Assembly: GCA_900768735.1 (NCBI GenBank)
Contig: CAAGDZ010000339.1
Location: forward strand, 1-9,357
Length of the DNA stretch: 9,357 nucleotides
DNA from: Oscillospiraceae bacterium
GTDB taxonomy: Bacteria > Bacillota > Clostridia > Oscillospirales > Ruminococcaceae
Reading direction: 5' to 3'
In this document: positions 1-6,283 of the stretch, piece by piece
How positions within the stretch are numbered: the stretch's first letter is position 1
How the letters are laid out: every line of letters begins with the position of its first letter
Translations under genes and position numbers: made by a program
Notes under the pieces: model-generated
Databases searched by the model: none
What the model was told of the DNA's origin: nothing
What the model saw: the letters and a program-made list of their open reading frames with translations, nothing else

Positions 1-242
1 ATGAGGACTTTATCAGCCGCCATAAAAATGAAAATATCCTGCTTTTAGAGCTTGGGGTGGGGTATAATACGCCCGGAATAATAAAATACCCATTTTGGAG
101 ACTTGCCGCGCAGTACCCGAATGCTGTCTATGCGTGCATAAACGACGGCGAGGCGGTATGTCCGGCAGAAATCGAAAACAAGTCGGTCTGCATAAATGCG
201 GATATAGCAGATGTGCTGAAAGGTCTGAGCGGTAATTTCTGA
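1..242 (+). CDS. SIR2-family NAD-dependent protein (sirtuin, probably SirTM-like), C-terminal end only
   Basis: The gene enters from the left edge; the reading frame starts at base 3 and ends with TGA at 240-242, leaving about 79 codons. The visible part contains ENILLLELGVGYNTPGI, then IIKYPFW, a segment around YACIND, and a tail around CINADIADVLKGL. In SIR2 proteins, and especially the class M sirtuins encoded beside macrodomain genes, the C-terminal part of the Rossmann fold has this layout: LELGVG-NTP-IIKYPFW, an asparagine/glycine-containing NAD ribose loop, then a short helix after an IDADI-like strand. The known role of that class is NAD-dependent removal or transfer of acyl or ADP-ribosyl groups on proteins. 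The catalytic histidine and zinc cysteines lie outside the window, so activity cannot be judged. An internal GTG at 57 would also open the frame, but the homology-like sequence upstream of it argues against its use. The family assignment is from recalled motifs. Confidence 0.75.
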   Translation, partial: EDFISRHKNENILLLELGVGYNTPGIIKYPFWRLAAQYPNAVYACINDGEAVCPAEIENKSVCINADIADVLKGLSGNF

Positions 243-255
243 TACTGCTATTCGC

Positions 256-284
256 TTGACATTTAAATCCCCGCGTGATATTAT
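256..284 (+). promoter_or_regulatory. Sigma-A type promoter for fruK
   Basis: A perfect -35 hexamer TTGACA lies at 256-261 and a -10 hexamer TATTAT (five of six consensus bases) at 279-284, separated by exactly 17 bases. Transcription would start near 291, giving a leader of about 46 bases before the fruK ATG at 337. The promoter begins only 13 bases after the sirtuin stop codon, with no visible terminator between, so fruK could receive read-through as well as its own transcript. Confidence 0.85.
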
Positions 285-336
285 CATATAGGCAGCTAAA
301 CCGGCATCTGTAACGGCTTTTTTTCGGAGGAATAAT

Positions 337-1242
337 ATGATATACACAGTCACCTTCAACCCCGCGATTGATTATATAATGCACCCGGGAAATATGACGG
401 CAGGGGGCGTAAACCGCTCCGACCGCGAGGAATACTACATCGGCGGAAAGGGAATTAACGTTTCGCGCGTGCTGAGCGAGCTTGGCGTAAATTCAAAGGC
501 GCTTGGCTTTGTCGCGGGCTTTACCGGAAAAGCCATAGAGGACGGCGTGCGCGAAAAGGGAATAGACGCCGACTTTGTGCGGCTATCGGACGGATTTTCG
601 CGGATAAACGTAAAGATAAAATCCGCTGAAGAAACCGAGCTTAACGGTCAGGGTCCCGATATTCCGAAATCGGCGGTAGACGCGCTCTTTTCAAAGCTTG
701 ACAGTCTGACGGACGGTGACACAATCGTACTCGCAGGCAGCGTGCCTAATACTCTCCCGCCCGATATATACGAGAAAATCCTCGCGCGGCTGTCGGATAA
801 GAAGATAAGGGCGGTCGTGGACGCGACAAAGTCTTTACTGCTTAATGTCCTCCCGTACAAGCCATTTCTGATAAAGCCGAATAACTTTGAGCTTGGTGAG
901 ATGTTCGGTGTGACGATAGATTCCAACGAAGAAATCGAGCATTACGCCCGAAAGCTAAAAGACATGGGCGCGGCAAACGTGCTTGTATCTATGGCGGGTG
1001 ACGGTGCTATGCTGATTGACGAGGACGGCGGGCGGCATTTTTGCGCGGCACACAGCGGCAGGGTGAAAAACTCGGTCGGCGCGGGGGATTCTATGCTCGC
1101 GGGATTTCTGGCGGGTCTTGAAGGCGGGGATTATGACTACGCTCTAAGGCTCGGTACGGCGGCGGGCGGTGCTACCGCATTTTCCGACGACCTTGCGACA
1201 AAGGACGAGATAATGGCTTTGCTTAATGGTTCTGAAAAGTGA
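337..1242 (+). CDS. fruK: 1-phosphofructokinase (PfkB/ribokinase family)
   Basis: The 301-residue product is the usual length for 1-phosphofructokinase, a cytoplasmic enzyme that phosphorylates fructose 1-phosphate to fructose 1,6-bisphosphate with ATP. Visible family features are the N-terminal TVTFNPAID strand, the GGKGIN sugar-binding motif at residues 36-41, a GFTGK segment near 61-65, NGQGP at 103-107 (typical of the FruK/LacC branch), AGSVP at 133-137, KPNNFELGEMFG at 180-191, and the PfkB signature NSVGAGDSMLAGF with catalytic base Asp251. The start is supported by GGAGG at 326-330, six bases upstream of the ATG. In many Firmicutes fruK sits between a DeoR-type repressor and a fructose PTS gene; here neither is adjacent, and the gene has its own promoter and terminator. 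Tagatose-6-phosphate kinase (LacC) is the main alternative and cannot be excluded by motif alone, which matters because the neighbouring locus appears to handle galactosides. Confidence 0.88.
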   Translation: MIYTVTFNPAIDYIMHPGNMTAGGVNRSDREEYYIGGKGINVSRVLSELGVNSKALGFVAGFTGKAIEDGVREKGIDADFVRLSDGFSRINVKIKSAEETELNGQGPDIPKSAVDALFSKLDSLTDGDTIVLAGSVPNTLPPDIYEKILARLSDKKIRAVVDATKSLLLNVLPYKPFLIKPNNFELGEMFGVTIDSNEEIEHYARKLKDMGAANVLVSMAGDGAMLIDEDGGRHFCAAHSGRVKNSVGAGDSMLAGFLAGLEGGDYDYALRLGTAAGGATAFSDDLATKDEIMALLNGSEK

Positions 1243-1256
1243 ATATGAATAGCAAC

Positions 1257-1295
1257 AGCCGCTGTGCTTTCCTGCACAGCGGCTCTAATCTTTTT
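1257..1295 (+). terminator. Rho-independent terminator of fruK, between convergent genes
   Basis: Bases 1257-1267 (AGCCGCTGTGC) and 1274-1284 (GCACAGCGGCT) form a perfect 11-bp stem with a six-base loop, followed on the plus strand by CTAATC and a T run at 1290-1295. It starts 14 bases after the fruK stop and ends 9 bases before the end of the convergent GH59 gene. On the minus strand the same hairpin is followed only by a weak, interrupted T-rich stretch, so it may also serve the GH59 operon, but less efficiently. Confidence 0.9.
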
Positions 1296-4047
1296 ATTTA
1301 TTCTTTTTCTTCTTCACGGCAATCACCGTACCTATCGCCGCGCCCGCGACAGCTGCCGCCCCGACGCCTATAATAATCGGGATAATATTGTTGCTGTTAT
1401 TTCCGCTGTTGCTGTCCGCGCTTGTATCACCTGCCGAAACGTTCTCTGATGCGCCGCTTTCCGACAGACTGCTTTCGGAGCTGTCACCCTCCGATACCGC
1501 GCTTTCGGTCTGCTCGGGTACATCGCTTGTATCTCTTATTTCCGCTGTACTTACCTCTACCGCGTCAACGGCGAATTTTCCCTCCAGCACCGTGATTTTT
1601 ACCGTGTGGTTTTCGTCGTTCAATCCGTATTTATAATATGTACATTCGCGGTTTGAGCTTTTGGGTACGGCGTATTCTTCCTCTGCTACCGTGCCGTCTA
1701 TCTCTATCTTCACCTTGCAGTCGTCACCTACGCCGCCGACTACGGCAAAGCCGCTGCCCTTGAATCCGATATTTGCGACAGCACCCGCTTCAAGCTCGGT
1801 TATGGTGCGGTTGTAGTTTTTAAAGCTGCTCATCGTTGTGTGTGTTGCCGTACCGCTGTAGGTCAGGTTGTCGTCGGTATCGTCAATCCGCGTGATGTAG
1901 GGGGTGTCGCCGACAGCCTCAATCTTTACATTGTCAAAGCAGTTCTGATTGTACGAGCTGTAAAGTGCGGCGCGACCCGACGCGTGCATTGCTTCGCTTG
2001 TATTGTCCTCGCCCTCGCAGTTATATTCACAGAGCAGAGCGCCGTTTGCGTAGGCGGTTATCTTGTTCTCCTCCGCGGAGATTTTAAGCTCCGTCCACGC
2101 CGTGCCGTCAAAGCCGTCAATCACGCCCTTTGCTACAGACTGCGAGTTGTGGTTCAGCTTCCACGAGCCGTCCTCGTAAAGCTGTACCCAATAGCCGGAC
2201 TTTCCCGCGTCAGCAAGGTTGTACCTCATGCCGACGCCGGTATAGTTCTTGTCCGGCTCGTCGCTTGCGCAGAACTTAACCTCTGCTGTTACGCTGTAGT
2301 TGAACCAGCGGTCGTCGCCGAAGTTTGTGACGGGACTTGGTGTGCCGCCCCATTCGTTAGCCTTTGTTTCGGGGGTGATTATCTGCATCAGTACGTTGTT
2401 TCCGTCGATATTCTGCACCTCAAATGCGCCGCCCTCGTCGGTCGTATATCTCGGCGCGCCGCCGCGTGAAGCAAGATAATTTTCGGGATAGTCGCTGTAT
2501 TCGTAATCATCTGAGTAGGGGAGCGCCAGCACGCTGTCGTCAGTCGGCGCGGGATATTCTTTTTCCTCCACGTTAAGCGTAGATAATGTAACCATCGAAT
2601 ACGGCTTTACCGTAACCGAATATGTATAGCTGTCGCCGTTTTTCTGCGGGGTGATTGTGTCGGCTTTCTTAAAATAATTCTCGTCATACTCGCCGCCGTC
2701 GGGGCCTCTCGTCTCAAATACACAGACGCTTTCTCCCGCCTTGGCGAGGTTTTTCACCGTGATATTGTAGGTGATGTCGCTGTCGGTCGTGTTTGTGATA
2801 ACCGTGCTGTAGTCGCCGCTTTTACTGTCGGCGGCTGTCATGTAGCTGTACACCGCGTCAATTATCGCGTGGCCGTCGCCGCCCGCCTTGCCGTCGCCTG
2901 CGCACGCGCCGTCAATAAAGCACCAGCCCTTTTTGAAGAACTGCGAGAAATGCAGCGACATATAAAATCCGCTGTCAAGCGTGTAATAGCCGCTCCACGG
3001 CTTTTCCGCTGTGATAAGCTGCTTCTGGCAGTAGGTTACACCGTCATAATACGCGCTGATTACCGGCTGAAATTCGTACAGAGTCATATCTCCGCCCGGA
3101 AACATCGTGATTATACGGTTTGCCACATCAAGCACGCCGTTTATATCCGTAAGACCCGAGCCTGTGCCGTCATACTTATATGTTCCGCTGCTGTAGCTCA
3201 TCGGCGAGCTGCCCTCGCTGAACCATATCTCCTTGCCGTAATCGGCGGCAAGCTCCCTTATTCTTGCATTAGTCCAGTCGGTATAGTGACCGCCGATTAC
3301 ATCAACGGCGTTTAATAATTCCTCATCTTTAAGCATCTTTGTGCCGATATTCCATGTGCCCACCTCGTCAGCGGCAACGATTTTAATTTTGGAATAATCA
3401 TACGGACAATCTGTCTCGCTTTTGAGATGTGCCGAAAGATACTTTATCCAGTCCGCGTCAATCCTGCGCTCGTTCTGGTTTGCGCTCACATAGTCAAAGG
3501 TAAGTCCGTAGGTTTCGTATGCGGCGTCAAGCGTGCTTTTGTACCACTTGTACCGAGCCGCGCATACATCCTCGGCGTTGCTTACCCAAAGCGGCTCGCT
3601 CCACCAAAGCATATCCAGAGTAAGGTCGGGGTTTATCTTCTTCGCGTCGGCGGCAAGCTGAAAGCCTGCTCCGCGCGTAACGTCCGCCTTTTCGTCCTCG
3701 CTGCGCATCACAGCCGGCTCCGTACCTGATGATGAGTTTATATCCGCACCCATCTCAAGCTTTAAATGGGTTATGCCGATGCCGTCTGCGCCGAACATGT
3801 AGTTCAGTATCTCGTTGTAGCGCTCGGGGTTTTCCACTTTGTAGTCGAGCAGCAGGCGGGACGAGTTGTTTCCGCTCACCATGCCGAGTCCTCTGTAAAG
3901 CTTGTTTTCCGCAGTAATTGCTTTACTGCCGTCGATAGTCAAGTTCATGCTTTTTTCCTCCGCGCCTGCCGTAGTGCTTAGTGCGGTCAGCTGACATACA
4001 ATCATTGATGCCGCGACCGCCGCCGAAGCGATTTTTTTGAATTTCAT
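1294..4047 (-). CDS. Secreted, membrane-anchored GH59 glycoside hydrolase (galactocerebrosidase-like)
   Basis: The 917-residue product has a signal peptide (residues 1-29, basic start, hydrophobic core, likely cut after AGA) and then a (beta/alpha)8 catalytic domain resembling animal galactosylceramidase: GLGMVSGNNSSRLLLDY near 53-69, LKLEMGADINSSSGTEP near 95-111, LWWSEPLWV at 147-155. The acid/base is E193 in QNER and the nucleophile E278 in WFSEGSS; EKPWSGYYTLDSGFYMS near 348-364 and FFKKGWCFI near 370-378 also match the family. A small beta domain follows, then a lectin-like jelly roll (about 510-712) as in galactosylceramidase, a second discoidin-like beta-sandwich (about 715-833), a Ser/Glu linker (838-885), one hydrophobic span (888-911) and a KKKKNK tail, with no LPxTG. 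GH59 enzymes cleave terminal beta-galactosides; the natural substrate here is unknown. AAGGA upstream of the ATG supports the start. It is second in an operon, 20 bases after the lipoprotein gene. Confidence 0.85.
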   Translation of the reverse strand: MKFKKIASAAVAASMIVCQLTALSTTAGAEEKSMNLTIDGSKAITAENKLYRGLGMVSGNNSSRLLLDYKVENPERYNEILNYMFGADGIGITHLKLEMGADINSSSGTEPAVMRSEDEKADVTRGAGFQLAADAKKINPDLTLDMLWWSEPLWVSNAEDVCAARYKWYKSTLDAAYETYGLTFDYVSANQNERRIDADWIKYLSAHLKSETDCPYDYSKIKIVAADEVGTWNIGTKMLKDEELLNAVDVIGGHYTDWTNARIRELAADYGKEIWFSEGSSPMSYSSGTYKYDGTGSGLTDINGVLDVANRIITMFPGGDMTLYEFQPVISAYYDGVTYCQKQLITAEKPWSGYYTLDSGFYMSLHFSQFFKKGWCFIDGACAGDGKAGGDGHAIIDAVYSYMTAADSKSGDYSTVITNTTDSDITYNITVKNLAKAGESVCVFETRGPDGGEYDENYFKKADTITPQKNGDSYTYSVTVKPYSMVTLSTLNVEEKEYPAPTDDSVLALPYSDDYEYSDYPENYLASRGGAPRYTTDEGGAFEVQNIDGNNVLMQIITPETKANEWGGTPSPVTNFGDDRWFNYSVTAEVKFCASDEPDKNYTGVGMRYNLADAGKSGYWVQLYEDGSWKLNHNSQSVAKGVIDGFDGTAWTELKISAEENKITAYANGALLCEYNCEGEDNTSEAMHASGRAALYSSYNQNCFDNVKIEAVGDTPYITRIDDTDDNLTYSGTATHTTMSSFKNYNRTITELEAGAVANIGFKGSGFAVVGGVGDDCKVKIEIDGTVAEEEYAVPKSSNRECTYYKYGLNDENHTVKITVLEGKFAVDAVEVSTAEIRDTSDVPEQTESAVSEGDSSESSLSESGASENVSAGDTSADSNSGNNSNNIIPIIIGVGAAAVAGAAIGTVIAVKKKKNK

Positions 4048-4067
4048 AATAAATCCTTTCGCGTATG

Positions 4068-4856
4068 TTAATCTGCTTTTATCCCCAGAAACTCAAAGCT
4101 CAGTCCATCGGTAAATTCTTCGAGATACCCGCCGTCTGAGTCGGTTTTCTGAGCTCCGTAAAATGCAACCTCGATTATGTAGGCGTAGTTCAGACCCTCC
4201 CAGAAGTCAAGTCCCGCCCCGAGCTTTTCAATGGGTACAGTAAGCTCATAATATCCGTCTTTGTCTATAACAAAATCAAAATCCTCTCCCGAGAGCGCCT
4301 TATATGTATCCTTATCCCAGACCTGAAGCTCCTCGTCATCATCGCCCGAGCCGTAGGCGCTCAGACCGCAGAATGCGATTATTTCCGAGGTCACACCGCT
4401 TGCGTTAAAGCAGATTGTTATGCTTTTTGTTTCATCCGGAAAATCTTTTGCGCTGAGCGGATTGAACAAGGATAGCTCATTGTAGGGGTTTACAAGGTGC
4501 GCCCATACGCCCTTGCTGCCCTCAAAGGAAAAACAGTCGGCGCTTGTCTTTCCGTCAACCAATACCGTGAAATATCCGTCCTGCGCGCTTTCTCCCGTGC
4601 TTTCATCCGCGCTCTCAGCCGCGCTTTCCGATATATCCGATGAAGCGCTGTCCTGTGCTGACGATTCCGCAACGGATACCTCCGAGCCTTCGGATATTGC
4701 GGCTGACGAGCTGTCGGTGACGGATGAGCTTTCGGATATTCCGCCCGACGCTGAATTATCGCTTGCTGAATTTCCGTCTGATGTGGACGAGCAGGCTGTC
4801 AAAGTCATAACGGAAAAAGCAAGACATAATGCGCTAGCTTTCTTAAATATGTTCAT
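4068..4856 (-). CDS. Ser-rich lipoprotein with probable carbohydrate-binding beta-sandwich domain
   Basis: The 262-residue product starts with a lipoprotein signal: basic MNIFKK, a hydrophobic stretch, and lipobox LTAC with the lipidated cysteine at position 22. Residues 23-93 are a low-complexity Ser/Glu/Asp/Ala linker that would hold the rest away from the membrane. Residues 94-262 form a single domain rich in predicted beta strands, with several aromatic residues (a GVWAHLVNPYNELSLF segment, LQVWD, DFWEGLNYAYIIEVAFYG) of the kind found in carbohydrate-binding modules. I do not recognise a named family, so the binding role is inferred from fold type, aromatics and the adjacent glycoside hydrolase. 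A GGAGG ribosome binding site ends five bases before the ATG. It is first in the operon and should be made in at least equal amounts with the GH59 enzyme. It could instead be a general surface protein without sugar binding. Confidence 0.75.
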   Translation of the reverse strand: MNIFKKASALCLAFSVMTLTACSSTSDGNSASDNSASGGISESSSVTDSSSAAISEGSEVSVAESSAQDSASSDISESAAESADESTGESAQDGYFTVLVDGKTSADCFSFEGSKGVWAHLVNPYNELSLFNPLSAKDFPDETKSITICFNASGVTSEIIAFCGLSAYGSGDDDEELQVWDKDTYKALSGEDFDFVIDKDGYYELTVPIEKLGAGLDFWEGLNYAYIIEVAFYGAQKTDSDGGYLEEFTDGLSFEFLGIKAD

Positions 4857-4890
4857 AAGTACCTCCCTGACCGTAAATTTTCTTGTTTAA

Positions 4891-4920
4891 AGTATATCAT
4901 TGTCGGGTGCTTACTAACAG
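4891..4920 (-). promoter_or_regulatory. Extended -10 promoter of the lipoprotein/GH59 operon
   Basis: Read on the minus strand, TATACT (plus 4891-4896) is preceded one base away by TG, giving the extended -10 form TGnTATACT. The -35 position has only a poor match (CTGTTA, three of six, 18-base spacing). Transcription would start near 4884, leaving a leader of about 28 bases before the lipoprotein ATG at 4856. A weak -35 with an extended -10 is what is expected of a promoter that depends on an activator, which fits the divergent AraC-type gene. Predicted from sequence only. Confidence 0.65.
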
Positions 4921-4960
4921 TCTGTTTTTTGCGCAAAAATATATATTTTTTGCTGTCTGT
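4914..4960. promoter_or_regulatory. Candidate operator of the AraC-type regulator
   Basis: Between the two divergent promoters are several ordered elements: AACAG-T-CTGTT (inverted repeat around 4916-4926), TTTTTGCGCAAAAA (perfect palindrome, 4926-4939) and AAAAATATATATTTTT (perfect palindrome, 4935-4950). TTTTTTGC occurs twice in the same orientation, at 4925-4932 and 4946-4953, a 21-base offset or two helical turns. AraC-family proteins commonly bind direct repeats with this spacing next to the -35 of the promoter they activate. Because the tract is AT-rich, part of this symmetry could arise by chance. Confidence 0.5.
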
Positions 4961-4961
4961 A

Positions 4962-4990
4962 TTGACAAACAGGCAGTTTTGTTGTAAATT
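4962..4990 (+). promoter_or_regulatory. Promoter of the AraC-family regulator gene
   Basis: A perfect TTGACA at 4962-4967 is followed after 17 bases by TAAATT at 4985-4990 (four of six consensus bases). The start of transcription would be near 4997, about 21 bases before the regulator ATG at 5018. The candidate operator lies directly upstream, so the regulator may also control its own transcription. Confidence 0.7.
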
Positions 4991-5017
4991 AAATATAAAC
5001 ATTCTGGAGGCACGCTT

Positions 5018-5821
5018 ATGAGCTTTATCGAAAGTTTTGACTTTTACCGCGGTGCGGGGAGCTTTCCGCTGCAGCGGCATATCGACTGCGAGATTATTTA
5101 TGTCACCGACGGGAGCATTGATATTTCTCATGGAGATAAAACCTTTACACTTAACAAAAATCAGCTGTGCCTTATCCCCGCGGGTGTGTTTCACAGCTCA
5201 CACTCAGAAGACAGCCGGTACAGCCGCTTTGTGATGTTTATAAATACATGGAAGTTTTCTTCTGCCTACACATCCGCGCGGTTACAGAATTTGATATCCG
5301 GCATCGGTATCGGCTATCCCGTCACGGCAGAGGGCGGGGAAGAGGTATTGAAGGTATTCGAGCGCCTTAAAGCCGAGTATAAGATAAGCGGCAGGCTGTC
5401 CGATGATATAGTATATTCGCTTGTTATCGGATTGCTTGTGCATATCGCACAGAGCAACCCCGAGCTTGGATGTGTTTGTGTGACCGAGACACAGAGCCTT
5501 GTAATGAAAATCCGCTCCTTCATACAGCAAAACTGCTCCTCACAGCTTAAAATGTCCGAGGTTGCCGAGCAATTCTACATCAGCACCTGCTATCTGTCGC
5601 ATATCTTCAAGGAACAGACCGATATGTCGCCGAAAGCCTTTCTTATCTGCTGCCGTGTGTCAAAGGCAGGGTATCTGCTTTCAAGCACCGAGCGCAGCAT
5701 AGCGGACATTTCCGCAGAGTGCGGCTTTGCAAGTCCGAGCGACATGACGGTGAGATTTAAGAAGGAATGCGGAATGACCCCGAGGGAGTACAGGGAGAGC
5801 AAGAGAAAGGCACAGGAGTGA
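5018..5821 (+). CDS. AraC-family transcriptional regulator (cupin sensor plus double HTH)
   Basis: The 267-residue product has the two-part layout of sugar-responsive AraC regulators. Residues about 10-80 resemble the AraC-type cupin ligand pocket (FPLQRHIDCEIIYVTDGSI, then NQLCLIPAGVFHSS with the PAGVFH turn). Residues about 160-265 are the DNA-binding domain: first helix-turn-helix near 176-197 (MSEVAEQFYISTCYLSHIFK), linker TDMSPKAF, second near 226-247 (SIADISAECGFASPSDMTVRFK), ending with the classical GMTPREYR motif at 252-259. Length and architecture are standard. The start is fixed by GGAGG at 5006-5010, seven bases before the ATG. It is divergent from the lipoprotein/GH59 operon with about 160 bases between start codons, so that operon is its most probable target. 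The inducer cannot be read from the sequence; a galactose-containing sugar is an inference from the target genes. Confidence 0.92.
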   Translation: MSFIESFDFYRGAGSFPLQRHIDCEIIYVTDGSIDISHGDKTFTLNKNQLCLIPAGVFHSSHSEDSRYSRFVMFINTWKFSSAYTSARLQNLISGIGIGYPVTAEGGEEVLKVFERLKAEYKISGRLSDDIVYSLVIGLLVHIAQSNPELGCVCVTETQSLVMKIRSFIQQNCSSQLKMSEVAEQFYISTCYLSHIFKEQTDMSPKAFLICCRVSKAGYLLSSTERSIADISAECGFASPSDMTVRFKKECGMTPREYRESKRKAQE

Positions 5822-5876
5822 CAAAAGGCGGATTGCTTTACGGAAAATAAAATAAATTTCAGAAAGAAACCGGATT

Positions 5877-6218
5877 ATGAAAAGGAAAAATTACGGTTCT
5901 TAAAACGACATTTGACAAGGAACTGGCTGAAGAGTACGGCGTCAAGGACCTCACAGCCTGCACGATGATGAAAGAGGGACAGGTGTTTTATGCAGATTAT
6001 GCAAAGCCCGAAGGCTTTTGCGATGAAGCATGAAAAGCTGTTTATCAGTATGTATTTGCTCTGGCGCACGGAGCCGGAAACGATGTCTTTTATTACGGCG
6101 ACTGGATAAAAAGCCGGGTGTAGCTATATGCAGCTGCAACGACGGGCTAAGACCCGTTATTTTTAAATTGGAGAGTACGGAAATTGTATCGGAAATAGAC
6201 TACGCTCCTGTCCGGTAA
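5877..6218 (+). pseudogene. Broken TIGR04076-like small protein gene
   Basis: An otherwise well conserved small protein of about 110 residues can be read only by combining frames. After ATG at 5877 the frame shifts in the A run 5886-5890. The body then reads ITVLKTTFDKELAEEYG, MMKEGQVFYADYAKPEGFCD, a TGA at 6031-6033 where the pattern expects Trp, VYQYVFALAHGAG and DVFYYGDWIK. A second shift in the A run 6108-6112 leads to KPGVAICSCNDGLRPVIFKLE, ending at TAA 6216-6218. From memory, this order of motifs (YADYAKPEGFCDEAW, FYYGDW, CSCNDGLRPVIF) is that of the TIGR04076 family, widespread small proteins of unknown function. No convincing ribosome binding site precedes the ATG. Both frameshifts are in homopolymers and could be sequence errors, but the TGA is a substitution, so three independent defects favour a real pseudogene. 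Its conserved wording suggests recent loss. Confidence 0.8.
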
Positions 6219-6236
6219 AGCACGCTGTATATAATG

Positions 6237-6271
6237 AACCGACCCGAGAAGTATCATTCCTCGGGTCGGTT
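6237..6271. terminator. Hairpin terminator between the pseudogene and the convergent c-di-GMP operon
   Basis: Bases 6237-6248 (AACCGACCCGAG) pair perfectly with 6260-6271 (CTCGGGTCGGTT), a 12-bp stem with an 11-base loop. The plus side is followed by TTTATCATATTATTC and a T run at 6287-6291; the minus side by a weaker AT-rich stretch. It lies 18 bases after the pseudogene stop and 12 bases beyond the end of the minus-strand 205-residue gene, so it is placed to end transcripts from both directions. It may also end the AraC regulator transcript, since no hairpin was seen right after that gene. Confidence 0.8.
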
Positions 6272-6283
6272 TATCATATTATT

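Noticed and set aside
303..325. Possible attenuator hairpin followed by a T run in the fruK leader
   Set aside because: Only about three base pairs can form (CCG with CGG) before the seven T residues, too weak for a terminator; the T run just precedes the ribosome binding site.
1840..2469. Plus-strand open frame of 209 codons antisense to the GH59 gene
   Set aside because: The minus-strand frame has clear family motifs and domain structure across this stretch; the antisense product is Val/Ala/Cys/Arg-rich without recognisable motifs and has no good ribosome binding site.
2869..3315. Plus-strand open frame of 148 codons inside the GH59 gene
   Set aside because: It lies opposite the catalytic domain and shows the composition of a codon-bias shadow; no independent support.
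4560..4800. Serine-codon repetitive stretch as a DNA tandem repeat
   Set aside because: The repetition is at the amino-acid level (Ser/Glu/Asp/Ala linker) with varied codons and no fixed repeat unit; it is explained by the linker of the lipoprotein.
4853..5194. Minus-strand open frame of 113 codons across the divergent promoter region
   Set aside because: It overlaps the start of the well-supported AraC gene, both promoters and the operator, and its product has no recognisable features.
6031..6033. TGA read as tryptophan (recoded genetic code)
   Set aside because: fruK and the AraC regulator end at TGA, and the surrounding gene also carries two frameshifts, so a nonsense mutation is the simpler explanation.
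6030..6218. Short plus-strand frame as an independent gene
   Set aside because: Only its second half resembles a protein family; that half is the frameshifted tail of the pseudogene, and the first half is out-of-frame translation.
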